This document shows positions 10,517-22,999 of a DNA stretch of 64,000 bases, piece after piece. Origin of the DNA: Bemisia tabaci. Its lineage: Eukaryota > Arthropoda > Insecta > Hemiptera > Aleyrodidae. Made by a program: the position numbers and the translations under genes. How positions within the stretch are numbered: position 1 is the first letter of the stretch; every line of letters begins with the position of its first letter. The notes below the pieces were generated by a model, which did no database searches, was not told where the DNA came from, and saw only the letters and a list, made by a program, of their open reading frames with translations. The stretch is taken from assembly GCF_918797505.1 (NCBI RefSeq), contig NC_092794.1, forward strand, positions 66,315,345-66,379,344, in the 5' to 3' direction.

Positions 10517-11345
10517 TTTATTAACTATAATTAGCGAGCTGATATAAATACCTGTGAAGGAATGACACCAAAAATTAACAAATTTGAGAATGGAGTCAAT
10601 GGCCTAGCCATTATTGAGGGGCAGAACTTATACCCTTAAGAATCCATTGACTCACATGAATTATACCTCTATGAAATGGAATTAGGAACAAATGCGTGCT
10701 CCAGTAAAATGGCAACCTTACGAATTCTTTCATACGCTAAGGGATCCATGACAATGTCTTGAGTGTCGCAGCGCGTGGAACAAAGGAAACCAACTATTTC
10801 CGGTTGGGTTCTAAGTATCACCGGAAGCTGGCTACTAGGCTATTGTTTTGATCCGCCAGGCACGTCCTCTCTACCTTGTTGCTACCTATCTTCGACGGAA
10901 AATGAGCTTTTTACTCGTTGAAACGAGAATTTTGTTCTTCCGACTCACAGGCGTCGACGAATAATGCGGAAACGGTCAGATTTAATGACTCCAGGGCATA
11001 GAGAAACTAATTAAGTAGGACAAATAATAAATCAAGCTCTCGTATGAAACCATTGCATCAACAGATTATATTTTAGTTTATTATCTATAGTTAAAGGGGG
11101 AAAAACTAATATCAGCGTGAGAAAGAATCACAAAACCTCCAGGCATGTTCTTTGACTGGCAACAAGCTCTAAAGGTTGGTTATCGTTCAAAAGAAAGCCA
11201 ATGAAAATATTTTGACCACCCTAACCAAAACCACTATCGGCCACAATATTGCCATCATCAACATCAACAAAATTAATTTTTACCATTAAGCCTTCTTTTC
11301 CCGAATGTTTTTATTAAATGAGTGAGTCATACTTACCAACTATAG
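10517..11345. other. No gene or repeat recognised
   Basis: Mixed-composition sequence without a convincing frame. It may include regulatory DNA, but nothing specific can be supported. Confidence 0.4.
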
Positions 11346-11348
11346 ATT

Positions 11349-11598
11349 ACATTTTCCAAAAAGGAACCAGCGCGATTACAGCGTTTTCAAAATTGTGCAA
11401 CTTCTCCTTTCCTCTTAAAAATACCTAATAAATGTACAGTATTAACATTTACACAATTATTTTCCTCTGAAATTAACAATTTTTTGTTGGGAAGCCAAAA
11501 GTATATGCTATTCTAGGAGACTTTTTAGATAATTATGAAGAGGCAACATTTTAACAACACTGTAATCGCGCTTGTTCTTTTTTGCTAAATGCGATCCA
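11349..11598. mobile_element. MITE family H, copy 1
   Basis: Ends are TTTTCCAAAAAGGAACCAGC and GCTAAATGCGATCCA. The internal segments GCGATTACAGCGTTTTCAAA and ACAATTATTTTCCT are shared with 34215, 39016 and 48282. Confidence 0.78.
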
Positions 11599-11699
11599 TC
11601 TTGTATAAGGCAAGGGCAACCTTCTTTATACTGCCACATATCAGAGAAATTACAACTTGTAAGACTAAGTCGCTGGGTATTCGTACGGATTGACAAATT

Positions 11700-12540
11700 A
11701 ATTTAGGTCAATGCTGATATCAATTGGCTTAAATTGAGTTACGACAAATTTAACCCGAAAATGGGGAGCAATAGACGGGGAGAGAGGTAGGGGGGAGATG
11801 AAAAGTATAGAGGTGGATGTATAGGATAGCTGAAGAGATCAGAGAGACCGGATGATAAATTGCAACTCCTCTCATCGTAGAACAATGGTTCTCAGGGGGA
11901 GGGGGTGAAAAAAGAGGGAGGGGTATGAAGACACACTGTAATTATACGTCGAAAACGCGATAAAACGAGGAATGGGGGTTGAAACTAGAGTTGCCGCCAG
12001 GGGTGGTGAATTTCACGGTGCTAACGGCCGATCATCCGATATCCACTACTATGTGGCAACCGTGAGAAATTTGCCAGTGTATGCGAATGTGTATCTGTGT
12101 GCAAATGAGAGCGAGGGAGAAAGCGAGAGGGAAGAGGCAACCAAAATGCTCGCAACAAACATGGTCCAGTAATTTGCTCGCATCACTCGGGGGTAGGAGG
12201 AGGGAGGGCGTTTGGGGACCAGCATGAAAGGGATGCGCAAAGCTGCGGCGATTGGGGGGCACCGTGGGGGAAGGGGAGTCACCTGTAGTGCCGTATTGCA
12301 CCACTCGAAATTAATTAATGATGATGATAATGACGGCAAGTACACGATCCTGCTCAGGGCTACTCCGATGACAAGCCTCCCGTTTTTTTATCCGACCGAA
12401 TCGTGATGAACGTTTATTTGATGCCGTCGCTTATTAAATTACTCCAGGGAGGCGTCCGTCATAACTTTATCATTATGAAATTAACATAATTCGGGGAAAT
12501 TATGGGGCTGCATCAAGGTGGAGAAATTTCATGAAAAATA
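11700..12540. promoter_or_regulatory. Candidate conserved regulatory island
   Basis: Single-copy, GC-richer sequence at 11940-12290 passes into 12300-12490, which is packed with homeodomain-like cores: TTAATTAATGATGATGATAA, GCTTATTAAATTACT and ATTATGAAATTAACATAATT. The short open frames overlap each other on both strands and look non-coding. The function is inferred from composition and location. Confidence 0.35.
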
Positions 12541-15500
12541 AAATCTTGAAATTTGACGAGAGATTTTTAAAAAAATTTATGGAAGATATTGAAAAATATC
12601 GGTTTCTCTTCATGTTTCGCAAAATGTGAAAATTGTGACTTTTTTCTATTTATGTGTGTTTGAGTGCGGTTTGCGTACTCTGGCCCCTTAAAAATATGAA
12701 GTTCATAGCCTCGTGAAGTTTCATGAAATATTTCACTGAAATGTCCAATCTTTCATTTCTTTCGTATGTTTCATGCCACTTTGGGTCTGCTTATCTATGG
12801 AACTTACACAATGATATGGGAATATGGCTGGTATATTTAAAATTTCACCGTAAAAGTTTGAACGAAATTCGAATCCGGTAAGCTTCAACGTGAAACACAT
12901 CTAGTTTCAACACTCTGCATTTCACTGGCTAACCAGAGTTTTCACTTTGCGCCATTAGTCGTTGAGGTATAGATCCTGAGCATTTTTGAAGCAGATTTGG
13001 AAGCCGATGCATTAATTGACAATCTCTGGATATTAGGAAATTTTTTAATAAAAAAAATCCCCGAAAGTTACATCGCGCTGTTGTGCGTAAAAACATCGTG
13101 TACCAGTTTTGACTGATAGACACTTCAAAATCATTTAAATTACGAAAATACCAAGGTGAAGGTGAATAATTCCGAGTGAATATCGCAAATCGAAGCAATA
13201 AAATGTTTTGCCATATTTCCTTAAGACGTACTATTGAAGTTCTTTTTAAGTGTTCCTCAGTCTAATCTGATGTTACGTGCAAAAAAATGATGTCACCTCC
13301 GGAAATTTTTGAAAAAAGTATCCTAAAATCTAAAAATGATCAATCAATCGAGTGACTATAAAACCGCTCTGGTACCTGCAATCAAGGTTTAGGCAATGCC
13401 AGCCAACGAGAACTTTAGCAGCCGGCATAAAATTGCATCAAGTATTTTGATGAATGCCACCAGAATTAATTAAGAATCTTCCTCATCGCGCTAATTCGTC
13501 TTTTCTTTTGGGTGGCGCAGATGAATGAGGATGAGACTAGGCGACAAAACAACCAGAATAACATAATAGGATTAATGTACAACGAGAAAATAGGAAGGAT
13601 TACATAGTTTCCAAAAATACACGTCTATAAATTAATTATGGATGAATAAGGTCTCGGAATGCAACGTGATCGAAAGAGGGTGATATCCTGCTAACTCTCT
13701 CATGCACCATGGTATTCTAGATTGCGGACACTGCTAATAGAAACGACTGCCACGTTTTGATAGACAAAGGATTCTTAATTCACCGTTCTCGATGTTTCTA
13801 TTCAAGTGAAAAGTAAATACAGCTCGTTCTGAGTCTTAAATTTTTTGAGGGGATGTTGAATTTTATCGAGATCGTAATTACTTTTTCACAGCAAAATAAG
13901 AAGTTTTAGTCTGATTTTGCTGCTAGAGAAGCTAGCTCATGACATATGAAACGCTAAAAATCGGATTTTCTTACTCCCTCTCCCTCGCTTTGTAACGTAC
14001 ATCCCTACACATATTTGTACGATCCTAAAAAGAGCATGTGCCACTGTGTTCGACCCCCTGTTCCCTATGTAAGCGTTAAGTGATGACTTTTTGATGAAAA
14101 ATTGCCTCCTCACCTTGGTTTTTCATCTTAGCTATTAAAACAAACCAGCGCGTAGCGTACGGCAACATTATGTAAGGTGTCCGTAACGCAGGTTCAGATC
14201 CCAATCTCCCTAGAGCGTTACGTATTTTATGAACGGTCTTTTATCTCGCAGCGGAAATGGGGGTTCATACATTACAGACAACTTTATATCTTTTTTTTTG
14301 TCAAAAAATCACTGTCTTTTCATAAAAATTTAGGAATAAAAATATATGTTTTACTATAAATTTCAGCAATTTAAAGAATTTTGAATGATCTGCCGAGTTT
14401 CAGTCGTAAAATTACGTTTGATGATATAAATGATTGAGGGCAATTACACCGTACGTATATGGGCAGTATAAAGGCAATACTTAAAGTTGAGTTATTTATA
14501 CACGTTTAAGTCAAACGGATATAATATTCGGAAATTAAAATCTGAGATGGCTTCTAGTTTTGCATCCCACAGCGTGGAGCCACAATTGAATACCAACTAG
14601 TTTCGATTGAAGACTGTCCTTGCTCCAACTGCAAGACAAAACATGAATAAACCAAGTAGAGGCAAATGAATTGTGGCAACATCGGGCTAGTTAGCAATTG
14701 CTACGTGTGTGGCCAACAGCGATGCGCATGCAGATTCAACGAGAAAAAAGGCCGTTTTTCTCGGTAAAAGATTCGCATTTCGCACACGAGAAATCTCCGC
14801 AAGACGCAGAAAAGACCATAAAAATCAGTAACGTTTTTGGTGAGAGTGACGGTATTTGGAGATACTTCTACTCCTCGCAGAATCGGAATCACTCTTCGAT
14901 TTTTCAGCCAGAGGGATTCTTTGCTCCCACCTTCATATTTTCTCCCTTTTGAGACCACGAATGTCCAAATTACTTTATGAACTTATTGTGCTTGAAAATT
15001 AGAAATATCCAGGAAACGTGTAGGTAGAGGGTTGCTCATATTATTTATCCATTTTATCTCCTCTAAGCTTCTGCCTCTCAATTTGCGGTTTCTCTTGATT
15101 TTGAAACATTTGTACGGTATTAACAAGCAAAAAAGATATTAAAAAGTCCCACAAAAAAGATAACCCCATTGTGAATTTTAATGACAAAAATTACCAGATC
15201 AAGTAATTACTTTATTCTAAATTTCAAAAATATACGAGCTTGAATGTGTTATTTTTAAACGGTTAATTCAATTAATTTTTTTTAAACCTTTTGCCGCCCA
15301 TAAGAACTGCAAAGAGCTGAGGCGCTAAATCTGTCCTCAAGTTTTGTCTGGTTGACTGAGGAAAAATTTACTGCCGAGAAATACTAGCTCGGTGGAGTAA
15401 GTAAATCAAACGAACAGGGAGAACACAATATAATATTTCGGAAGAACTGCGAACAAACAAGTTGACAAGACTTATTACTTCTCTTGATTACATTGTAACT

Positions 15501-15725
15501 TGTGATGAATTATCGTTTTGAGTCCTCCGAACGTAGAACTTTAGGCAACAGTTGTAGTTTGAGCGCAAAAGAGAAATGATGAAAAAAGATCGGCTTCATG
15601 AACGGGAATAAAGGATGACTCCGATTAATAATTATGGGATTTCAATTATTATTTAAAGCGAGGCTGATAAAGCTGCAATGTCAAACATACATTTTATGAA
15701 TTTTAAAGTTTTTGACATTTCGGGG
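12541..15725. other. Gene-free stretch
   Basis: Mostly AT-rich. About 13420-13600 carries AGAATTAATTAAGAATCTTC and CGCTAATTCG, possible homeodomain sites. At 14700-14950 both strands are open for about 85 codons, but neither reads as a protein family. No repeats or RNA genes are recognised. Confidence 0.4.
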
Positions 15726-15727
15726 GA

Positions 15728-15777
15728 TTTTTTTTTTTTTTTGTTTGTTTTTTTTTTTTTTGTTTTTTTTTTTTGTT
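15728..15777. repeat. T-rich homopolymer tract
   Basis: About 50 bases of T interrupted by single G residues. Confidence 0.9.
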
Positions 15778-15949
15778 GCAAAACTTCATGATTGATGTCT
15801 TGAAATTTTTCCGCCTGGGCTGATAATTGTGGATTTTATATAATTCCAAATTATTCCAGACTTTTTTTCTGTGAATTTTTTGTTTGTTTAGTTCAAAATT
15901 TTGTGTTTTTCGCTTTATTACCTCTTAGATGCTCGAGCAAGGTCAAATT

Positions 15950-16071
15950 GGACGTATTTCTGCCAAACGGAACTATGTGCATTAAGACATGAGCCCTAAG
16001 AGCCATAAGAATACATGAGTAACAGGGCTCACGTCATAATGCACATAGTTTTGTTTAATAGAAATACGTCC
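15950..16071. mobile_element. Foldback MITE, family L (long form), copy 1
   Basis: Ends GGACGTATTTCTGCCAAACG...AATAGAAATACGTCC. Inner arms AACTATGTGCATTAAGACAT and ATAATGCACATAGTT. 122 bp. Confidence 0.82.
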
Positions 16072-16124
16072 AATTGATTCGATACTCACTAAAAGCACTG
16101 GCAACATAGAGCAAAGCATCGCGA

Positions 16125-16312
16125 ATTCATGCCTCGCGCCATTCCGCCTTCAATTCCACAGATGCAACGCAAACAACCATTAAGCACGTATAGTTGTATC
16201 TCTGCGCCGTCATCAACGCGCTTACCATACCCTTGCTCCATTTTTATGATGTGGTTGTTTCCGTTTGTCTTAGCTGTGCTGATGCCTCAAAGGCTATGTG
16301 AGCACCTCAGCA
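16125..16312. repeat. Diverged monomer of repeat family N
   Basis: It shares GCGCCATTCCGCCTTCAATT, AGTTGTATCTCTGCGCCGTC and TTCCGTTTGTCTTA with the dimer at 6115. Confidence 0.65.
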
Positions 16313-16755
16313 AATAGACAACATTTCAAAAATTATCAAACTTGACGTATTCAAGCACAGGTCCACTTAATCTAATTTGGAACTTTACGTATAAAAAAAG
16401 TATTGGGCATTTAATGGATTAACACGGGGTTTCTGTGCAATTTAAACTTACTTCTAAACTTGTTGAAATATATTAATATTCATAAAGATAAAGTTATAGT
16501 TTTTAAAGTCAGAGTTTCAGTAGATTTCACTTTTATATAGTTAAAAAATATTCTGTTAAAAGTTTAATGCTAATTCTTCATCTTCTACTACTAACCACTA
16601 GGACACTGCCTTGTTTGTCAAGCTCCAGAGTGTCGATATCAATCTCGAACACTGAAAATATAGGATTTTACTTTATAGTAAGATAGTTCTGTTTTGAAAA
16701 TCCTACAAAATTATTCTTCAAAAAATGAAGCAATGAAAACAACTGATTAATAATA

Positions 16756-17027
16756 TATCGACGGTGATTAAACTACCAGACACCGTATCTCGGTTTACGA
16801 CGTTGCAGACCTCCTGTCATACTTTACCTATGTTTTAAATTGGAAACTGCTCAACGACAATTTTTGCAAATTTCCGTGATTTTTCTTCTCAGTGCGAAGA
16901 AAATGCTGTGAAAACTTTCAGGGATGATGGTGATTTGTTCTCCCTCAAAAAAAAAAAATAAAATGAGAGCGAAGATTTTCAAACCCAGCATACGAGATAA
17001 GTTTTCTGGTAATTTCACCGTCGATAT
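16756..17027. mobile_element. Foldback MITE, family J, copy 3
   Basis: Ends are ATATCGACGGTGATTAAACT and AATTTCACCGTCGATAT. It contains CCGTATCTCGGTTTACGACG, CTGTCATACTTTACC and CGAAGATTTTCAAACCCAGC. Confidence 0.8.
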
Positions 17028-17070
17028 AGCTTTACGATTATGCGTAATACTGTAGTCTCCAAATTATATT

Positions 17071-17192
17071 GGACGTATTTCTGCGAAACGGAACTATGTG
17101 CATTATGACGTGAGCATTTTTATGCATATATTCTTATGGGTCTTAGGGCTCATGTCTTAATGCACATAGTTCCGTTTGGCAGAGATGCGTCC
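17071..17192. mobile_element. Foldback MITE, family L (long form), copy 2
   Basis: Same length and ends as the copy at 15950 (GGACGTATTTCTGCGAAACG...GCAGAGATGCGTCC). It lies only 44 bases from the end of a J element. Confidence 0.82.
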
Positions 17193-17324
17193 TACGCATT
17201 AAAAATGAAATAATTGAGAGAGTTAAGTTATTTCATTCACAATTATAATTGTGTGAGACAAATTCTTTACTTTATCATCCCTCTATATCGATGGCAGTGA
17301 AAACCCCCAAAGCTAGTGAAGTGA

Positions 17325-17830
17325 CTCGAGCACTCGTCTATGGGGGAGCGGGGTGGGGGTGCGCGGTGGCGCGGGCGCAGCGCACCTTTGCCAGGCGCGG
17401 CGCGACGCCGCGGGGGCATCCCACCCCTTCGGCCCCCTCGCCCGGTCGTCGGAAGGAGCGGAAATCGGTGGACAAGCTAGAAGCTCGTAGGGGATGAACG
17501 GAAAACATCGCTCTGATATCCGATAAGCCGTTAACCTTATAATCGTTTGTTTCTCCCGCCCCCCGCGCCCCGCGCCGCGCTCCCCGTCGAACCCCCGATT
17601 TTATTTATCTAATTTTCCCGCTACATTTCCCTCGCACCCCCGCCCGCCGCGCGCGAAAACCTAACCTCACCGCCGCGCCGCGCCGCACCGCGTCGCGACG
17701 CTTCTTGATTCAATTAATCCGGCTGTATCTCCGTTACACCTTCTCCAACACGCCCCCTGGCCCCTCCTCCTCCGCTTCTACCCCTCCATCGTGCGGGGCG
17801 CGGGCGTTTACGTCATAACCGCTAAGCGAG
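17325..17830. promoter_or_regulatory. CpG-rich promoter/enhancer-like island
   Basis: About 500 bases of dense CpG (GCGCGGTGGCGCGGGCGCAG, CCGCCGCGCCGCGCCGCACC) stand out strongly from the AT-rich background. They sit directly upstream of the initiator match at 17844. AT-rich segments inside (ATTTTATTTATCTAAT) could hold homeodomain sites. The 82-residue open frame over it is a composition artefact. Confidence 0.45.
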
Positions 17831-17843
17831 CGAGCAAGTAGTC

Positions 17844-18246
17844 AGTTCCAGCGCATATCGTCAAATTGTTCGCCTGCTTTTAGTTCGGTACTTTGCTCAA
17901 ATGCCCGTTTCGCCGAGTGGGTTCCCCGTTCCTCGTTTGTTCGATTCCTCAAGTGCGACGTGCGTTCCCGTTCGGATTCCAATTCGTCAGCTGTTCGGGT
18001 CGGTTTCATCCTCCGCTCTAAGTGCCCCCGACTCCTTTTCCAGGAGTGGGGGGTGGGGTGGGGGGATTTTTCGCGACCCCTCCCCTCGTGACTCCCGGAG
18101 TGACTTTCGGTTCATTTTTCATGCACCTCCCCCCTCCCTCTCCTCCTCATAGTCAGTGCCCCCTCTCTTTCTCTTCTGGAGGGCCTCCTCTTTTCCTCCG
18201 ATATGGGATTTTTTTCTTGGCATTGGTTCCGACAAATGTATACCTT
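17844..18246 (+). promoter_or_regulatory. Candidate transcription start and non-coding first exon
   Basis: An initiator match AAGTAGTCAGTTCC (A at 17844) follows a CpG-rich block. It shares GTAGTCAGT with the proposed Iroquois start at 54990. A strong donor CTT/GTAAGT lies at 18247. The interval has no convincing coding frame, so it would be an untranslated exon, perhaps of the gene with the exon at 24163. Confidence 0.35.
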
Positions 18247-18883
18247 GTAAGTGCGACAAGTGACAAATTTCCATGGGGTTCTGACTCTGGTCTTGACAAA
18301 TTCTAGCCCTCTCGCTGCTAAAGCATGAAAACCTGTGTTGGAATTGTGGAACGCCTGTTTTGACTCTGCCATGAGGATGAATACCGACGCTTCCTGTTTC
18401 GTTCATGATTTATCATCTTAAACTTGAGCTACATGCTAAGTTATTAAGGATTAGTTTTATCCCTGTTCTAATGAAGCTGGATAAAAGTCTGCGCATACTG
18501 ATAAATCGATCATAACTTTCCTTGATCCTAAATTATGTTCTAATAATACACTTTAATCCGGTTTTCAGGGTATAAAATTTACTTCCTATTTTCATTCACC
18601 AGCTTTAACTTTTTACTGTGAAGGTAAAGAAAATTAGTTTCCATGTCTGGAAAAATACTTTGGAACCCAACGACTCTCAGGACAAATGAATTTTTGAAAT
18701 TCGTCTTTTTACTTTCATACACAAGAAATTTGATTTTCGTTGAAGCTTTAGTGCGTTTAAATGGGAGAAATTTTCGGAAAATCACACAAACCATAAATTA
18801 TTATAACTAATATATTGATTGATGCAAATTAAGTAATATTATTAAGCGATAATTAAAGGTTCGGGTCTCTTCGGGTCTCTTAA

Positions 18884-19093
18884 CACTGGTAAAAAAAACC
18901 TCTTGGACCAATGCCGCGGTGCATTGACTTAAGAGTTCAGTTTCTTGTCACCGGATTTAAGAGTCTTGAACTCTTGTTTCAAGCGGATTTTGCATTGATT
19001 CAATTCAAAATCCGCTTGAAACAAGAGTCCAGACTCTTAAATGCGGTGACAAGAAACTGCACTCTTGAACTAATATGTTTTTTTTTACCAGTG
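18884..19093. mobile_element. Foldback MITE related to family C
   Basis: Ends CACTGGTAAAAAAAACC...TTTTTTTACCAGTG, flanked by AA on both sides. The arms contain CAGTTTCTTGTCACCGGATT and GCGGTGACAAGAAACTG, around a central inverted repeat TCAAGCGGATTTTG/CAAAATCCGCTTGA. Confidence 0.8.
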
Positions 19094-19304
19094 AAGTGCT
19101 TATAATGTTCGTGGAGTGTTTACTTATGTATTTAGGAAGATACAAATCCAAAATTAAACCAGAAAAACTGATTTGATATCAAACGGGAGGGCTTTAGGAA
19201 CATCACTTGCCCGAATATTTCAAGAAAAAGAGATATCTTTTCTTTAGCGTAACTTATGGCCATTTCCACTATGCACTGCATAAGAGGAGGCAAATTATTT
19301 TGAA

Positions 19305-19407
19305 GTATGGGTCTCTGGACATAGGAAGAGAGTATGCATCACAATACATGCTTTATCATATGTCTCATGTCTTAATGCACATAGTTCCGTTTGAGAGAAG
19401 CACGTCC
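19305..19407. mobile_element. Truncated family L element
   Basis: The right half is preserved (TCTCATGTCTTAATGCACAT, AGTTCCGTTTGAGAGAAGCA, CGTCC). The left end has diverged. Confidence 0.65.
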
Positions 19408-19593
19408 TAATGTACTTGAGACAAATCGGGCATCAATTAATTTCAGTGCTTGTTGCGATAAATTAACACTATTTGGTGTATTGACTGTTTTTTTAAATGA
19501 TTTCAGAAGTACCTTGCGTCAGAACGGAAAGGAAACTGTTAGGGAATGTAATTTCATCAATCTGTCGCAAAACAGGTTTGTTATCAGTGGCCG

Positions 19594-19793
19594 CACCGAA
19601 AAAAAATGGATTGCTGATTAACAATGAAATTGTTAAAAAATATGTCCGACATGTTTCAAATGTACATTTTACAGTAATTGAAAGCTCGTGGTTAAATTAG
19701 CATGTTTTCATTGTAAAATCTACATGGGAACATGTCGGACACTTTTTTCAACTACAAAATTGTATGATCAGCAATTTCATCTTTTTTTGAGCG
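19594..19793. repeat. Foldback with CACCGAAAAAAAATGG...TCTTTTTTTGAGC ends
   Basis: The arms GATTGCTGATTAACAATG/TGTATGATCAGCAAT and ATGTCCGACATGTTT/AACATGTCGGACA face each other. Single copy here; the ends resemble the A-tract/T-tract families. Confidence 0.65.
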
Positions 19794-20149
19794 ATTTGAG
19801 CAATCTTGATCTTGACAAGAGAGTTGGTGATTTCGCCAACGTGCTTTAAAATTCGGTATAAAACTGAAATTTTTATCGCAGATGGAAAAAGCGTATTTAA
19901 GTTTTGTTTAAAAATTGACGTTGATACTTTTTGAGGCGGGAAGTTTAATTTTCTGATTCTATTATAAACAATAAACGCTAATTTTTTACTTATTGGTTGA
20001 TTTTGGAAAATGTCAGTATTTCCTATGTTCTGCACGCAATAGTGATGAAAAAACAAGTCTTGTGGTAATTTAATTCTCTTCCAGTACAGTTGTCCATTGT
20101 TTGATTTCATGAAATGCACAAAAGTCGATGAAAATGAACTGAAAAACAG

Positions 20150-20351
20150 TTATCGCAGTTACGCGAATTTTCTGGAAAACTTTTGGATATTTTCCTCCCA
20201 GTTTCTCACAGAATTTCATTCGCAATTCAATCTTCAGTGTCCGAAAATTTAAAGGAAAAACGTTCATAACGCTACTCAAAAATTAACATTTTATCGGAGG
20301 CAATTTGACACCTCTCGAATGCTCATACGACGTTTTCCCTTACCACGGCAG
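20150..20351. mobile_element. 5'-truncated family A MITE
   Basis: The internal part and right end are kept (TCATACGACGTTTTCCCTTA, CCACGGCAG). The left inverted repeat is missing. Confidence 0.7.
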
Positions 20352-22840
20352 CACGGCTGTCAGGATGGAAAAAGTAAAGTGCTGACATTAGACTAGAAGA
20401 AAGGATATAGTGACAGTAATGGGACTGTATACATTTAACGCTATGTAAAAATTCAACCTACATTCTCGTTCGTAATTTGACACCGAGTCATTGTCTAATC
20501 CGGAGTCTAATCCAAAATCTATAATCAACGTTTTGCTAATCCCACCGAGGTGACGGCTCTGAGCCCTCAGGCCAATAAAAGCTGAGTATAAAGGGTGTTT
20601 ACTGTGTGAATACTGCCCTGTGTAAAGAGAGAACATAGTGCTTAAAAAGAAAAATAGACTTTACCGGGAGTTGTTTTATACTCAATTCTTACTACACACG
20701 TTTGGAGGAAAACTATTTTTCTGTCCACGGAAAAAACACCGTACCTCAAAGCCTCTTCCACACTTACTGTTCTATGACGAGAAAACCTGATCGCTATATG
20801 ATGCTTCATTTTGAAAAGATTTCTCCATGATATGTGACAATCACTTCAAGATTTAGAGGGACAGTTGGTCCTCTTTTTTTTTTGGTGAAACAAAATTTTG
20901 TCAGAAAAAACATGAAAGAAAAAAATAATAGAGAATTGACTTACGGCGTTTTCGCTATGGAAGGCAGTATTATCGTTGTTGCCCAGACGAAAAAATGTAA
21001 TTACATCCCGACATTGCAAAAGTCCTGCTCGCAAACTTATATTATTACTGGTAGACTGTTGGACATTTCTAACTGAAAATTTTACCTATGTTGCCGCTGA
21101 TTGCGCGCAAAATATCGGAAAAATTTTGGACAAAAATCGCACAGTAAATTTTTTGAAAAAATTGTATTACTTTAGTAAATTTTCCAACGGCGGAATTCAG
21201 TTAAATTCATAAGTCTTCGGAAAGGCGAATCACAGGAATTAGGAACTTAAATTGAAAAATAAATATTTGAAAAACGAAGATAAACTCAAGACAAGTCCAT
21301 CAGATGGCATGCGATCAATTAAGGCTATAAGAGTGGAGCCAATTTTTTTTGAAAACCGATCCTTCATCCGCTTTGTACTTGCTTTCCCTTAGAAGGACAG
21401 ATTAAGCGTAGAAAAAAGAATCGGAAATCGAATGTCTCATGGACACCATTTTTATTCATTCTTAATCGTTTAAATTGATAAATATAGAGAATTCTGCAGA
21501 TTTTTCTGAAAAGCATGGACTTGAGATGCCTTTTAAAGCTTTCCGCTAAAATTTTTGCTGTGCATACTTTCATCCTGAAAGTGCTCCCTTGAGTTCCTAT
21601 GTTCGGCTCAAACACAGAGAGTGCTTAAAGTTAAATGACAGTGTGTGTAAACGCTTAATTTAATGCTATTTCACTCAACGTGGTTCCTTGCTTTATTCTA
21701 TAGTTTGTTTCAACTAAGATAAATGAAGATGTATACATATAGTAATCATGGAGCTTGTGAAACAGAGATGACTTTTGTGTAATTACAACTTTTTTCATTA
21801 ATTCTACAAAACTGATGCGCAAACGTGGAATAGCAAGAACGGTCAAATATGTTGTTTGCAATGAGACATTTTCACGATTTATGACTGCAATTTTCGAAGG
21901 GAAAAGCTAATTTAAGTGCTAATTCAAAATTTTAAAACTCTGAGGAAATAAGCTCAGTATTAATAATTTTTGAAGTGAATTGCTTTGTAGAAAATAGACT
22001 AATGGCTCAGGATTTTAACTTGCCACCAAACAGACGTGCCTAAAATGCGAGTAGATAATAATTGTCAATACAACATTAATGTAAAAATAAGGCAGTGGCT
22101 GTTTTAATTTTTCTGTTCCATTTTATCAACATTTTATCTTTCTGTTTAACGGGAGAAACTTAATAGAAACTGGTAACGCTAGCTTCCGCGCCTTCTTTTA
22201 GAAATTTTATTTTTCATTTTTTTTTTTACACATGAAAACGTGAAAAATAATAAGTATTTTTCAACGTGTCTAAAGATAAATCATCCCTCAAGAGCAACGC
22301 TGGCAGGAGATCTTCGCACACAAGCCCGAAAAAAAGAAGAAACTAAAACCAGAAACATTGTCGCGTTATTTTCGGATGCTTTATGGCTGCTCGGTGTTGA
22401 AAATTGTGATATTTTTGAATTAAATAAATTTATAAATAGACCATGCGAATTGATTTTAAACTCTCGCGCCAACCGTTGTTGCCAAGTTATCACAATTCTT
22501 CTTGATTGGTTTTGACATTTATGATCCTCCTCAAAGATGAAGATGACTTTTCTTTTTAATTCAATTTGAAATTCCGTTGAGGATATATTTTACATTATTG
22601 CTTTTCTCTTAAGTCAAAATTGTCAGCAGATTATACCGATATTATCATCATACAGGCAGAAATTTGCAACGTCCCAATTGTTTAATCGCTTTAGTTTAAA
22701 TATAGCCATCGATAATTGTTCTTTGAACAAATGATTTCAAGTTGCAGAAATTTTAAAATTCACCTTTTGCAACTAAAAGAATAATAGCGGAAAATTTATT
22801 TTTATTGCTTAAATAATCATATTGGAATTCGCTTCTTTCT
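20352..22840. other. Gene-free AT-rich stretch
   Basis: Several 60-90-codon open frames occur, overlapping on opposite strands, with AT-driven composition and no family resemblance. No repeat copy was recognised. Confidence 0.4.
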
Positions 22841-22848
22841 CTCTGCAG

Positions 22849-22994
22849 GAGGACGAACCTCAACCAAGCTGGATTCCCAATTTTGGTGTCAATTTATTCA
22901 GGATACACCCTCAAATTTTATGAATTCACCATGCAGGGTGTCACATTTCTCACGAATTTGCATGGCCTCTGTGTAAATAGATAAGACTAATAAA
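22849..22994 (+). other. Speculative terminal exon with polyadenylation signal
   Basis: A very good acceptor (TTCGCTTCTTTCTCTCTGCAG) precedes 24 open codons in phase 0 (EDEPQPSWIPNFGVNLFRIH...) ending in TGA at 22921. An AATAAA follows at 22989. I recognise no family and see no preceding exons, so this may be chance. Confidence 0.15.
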
Positions 22995-22999
22995 GAACA

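Noticed and set aside
14698..14958. About 85 codons open on both strands at the same place
   Set aside because: No family resemblance on either strand, no splice sites that would extend them, and no repeats.
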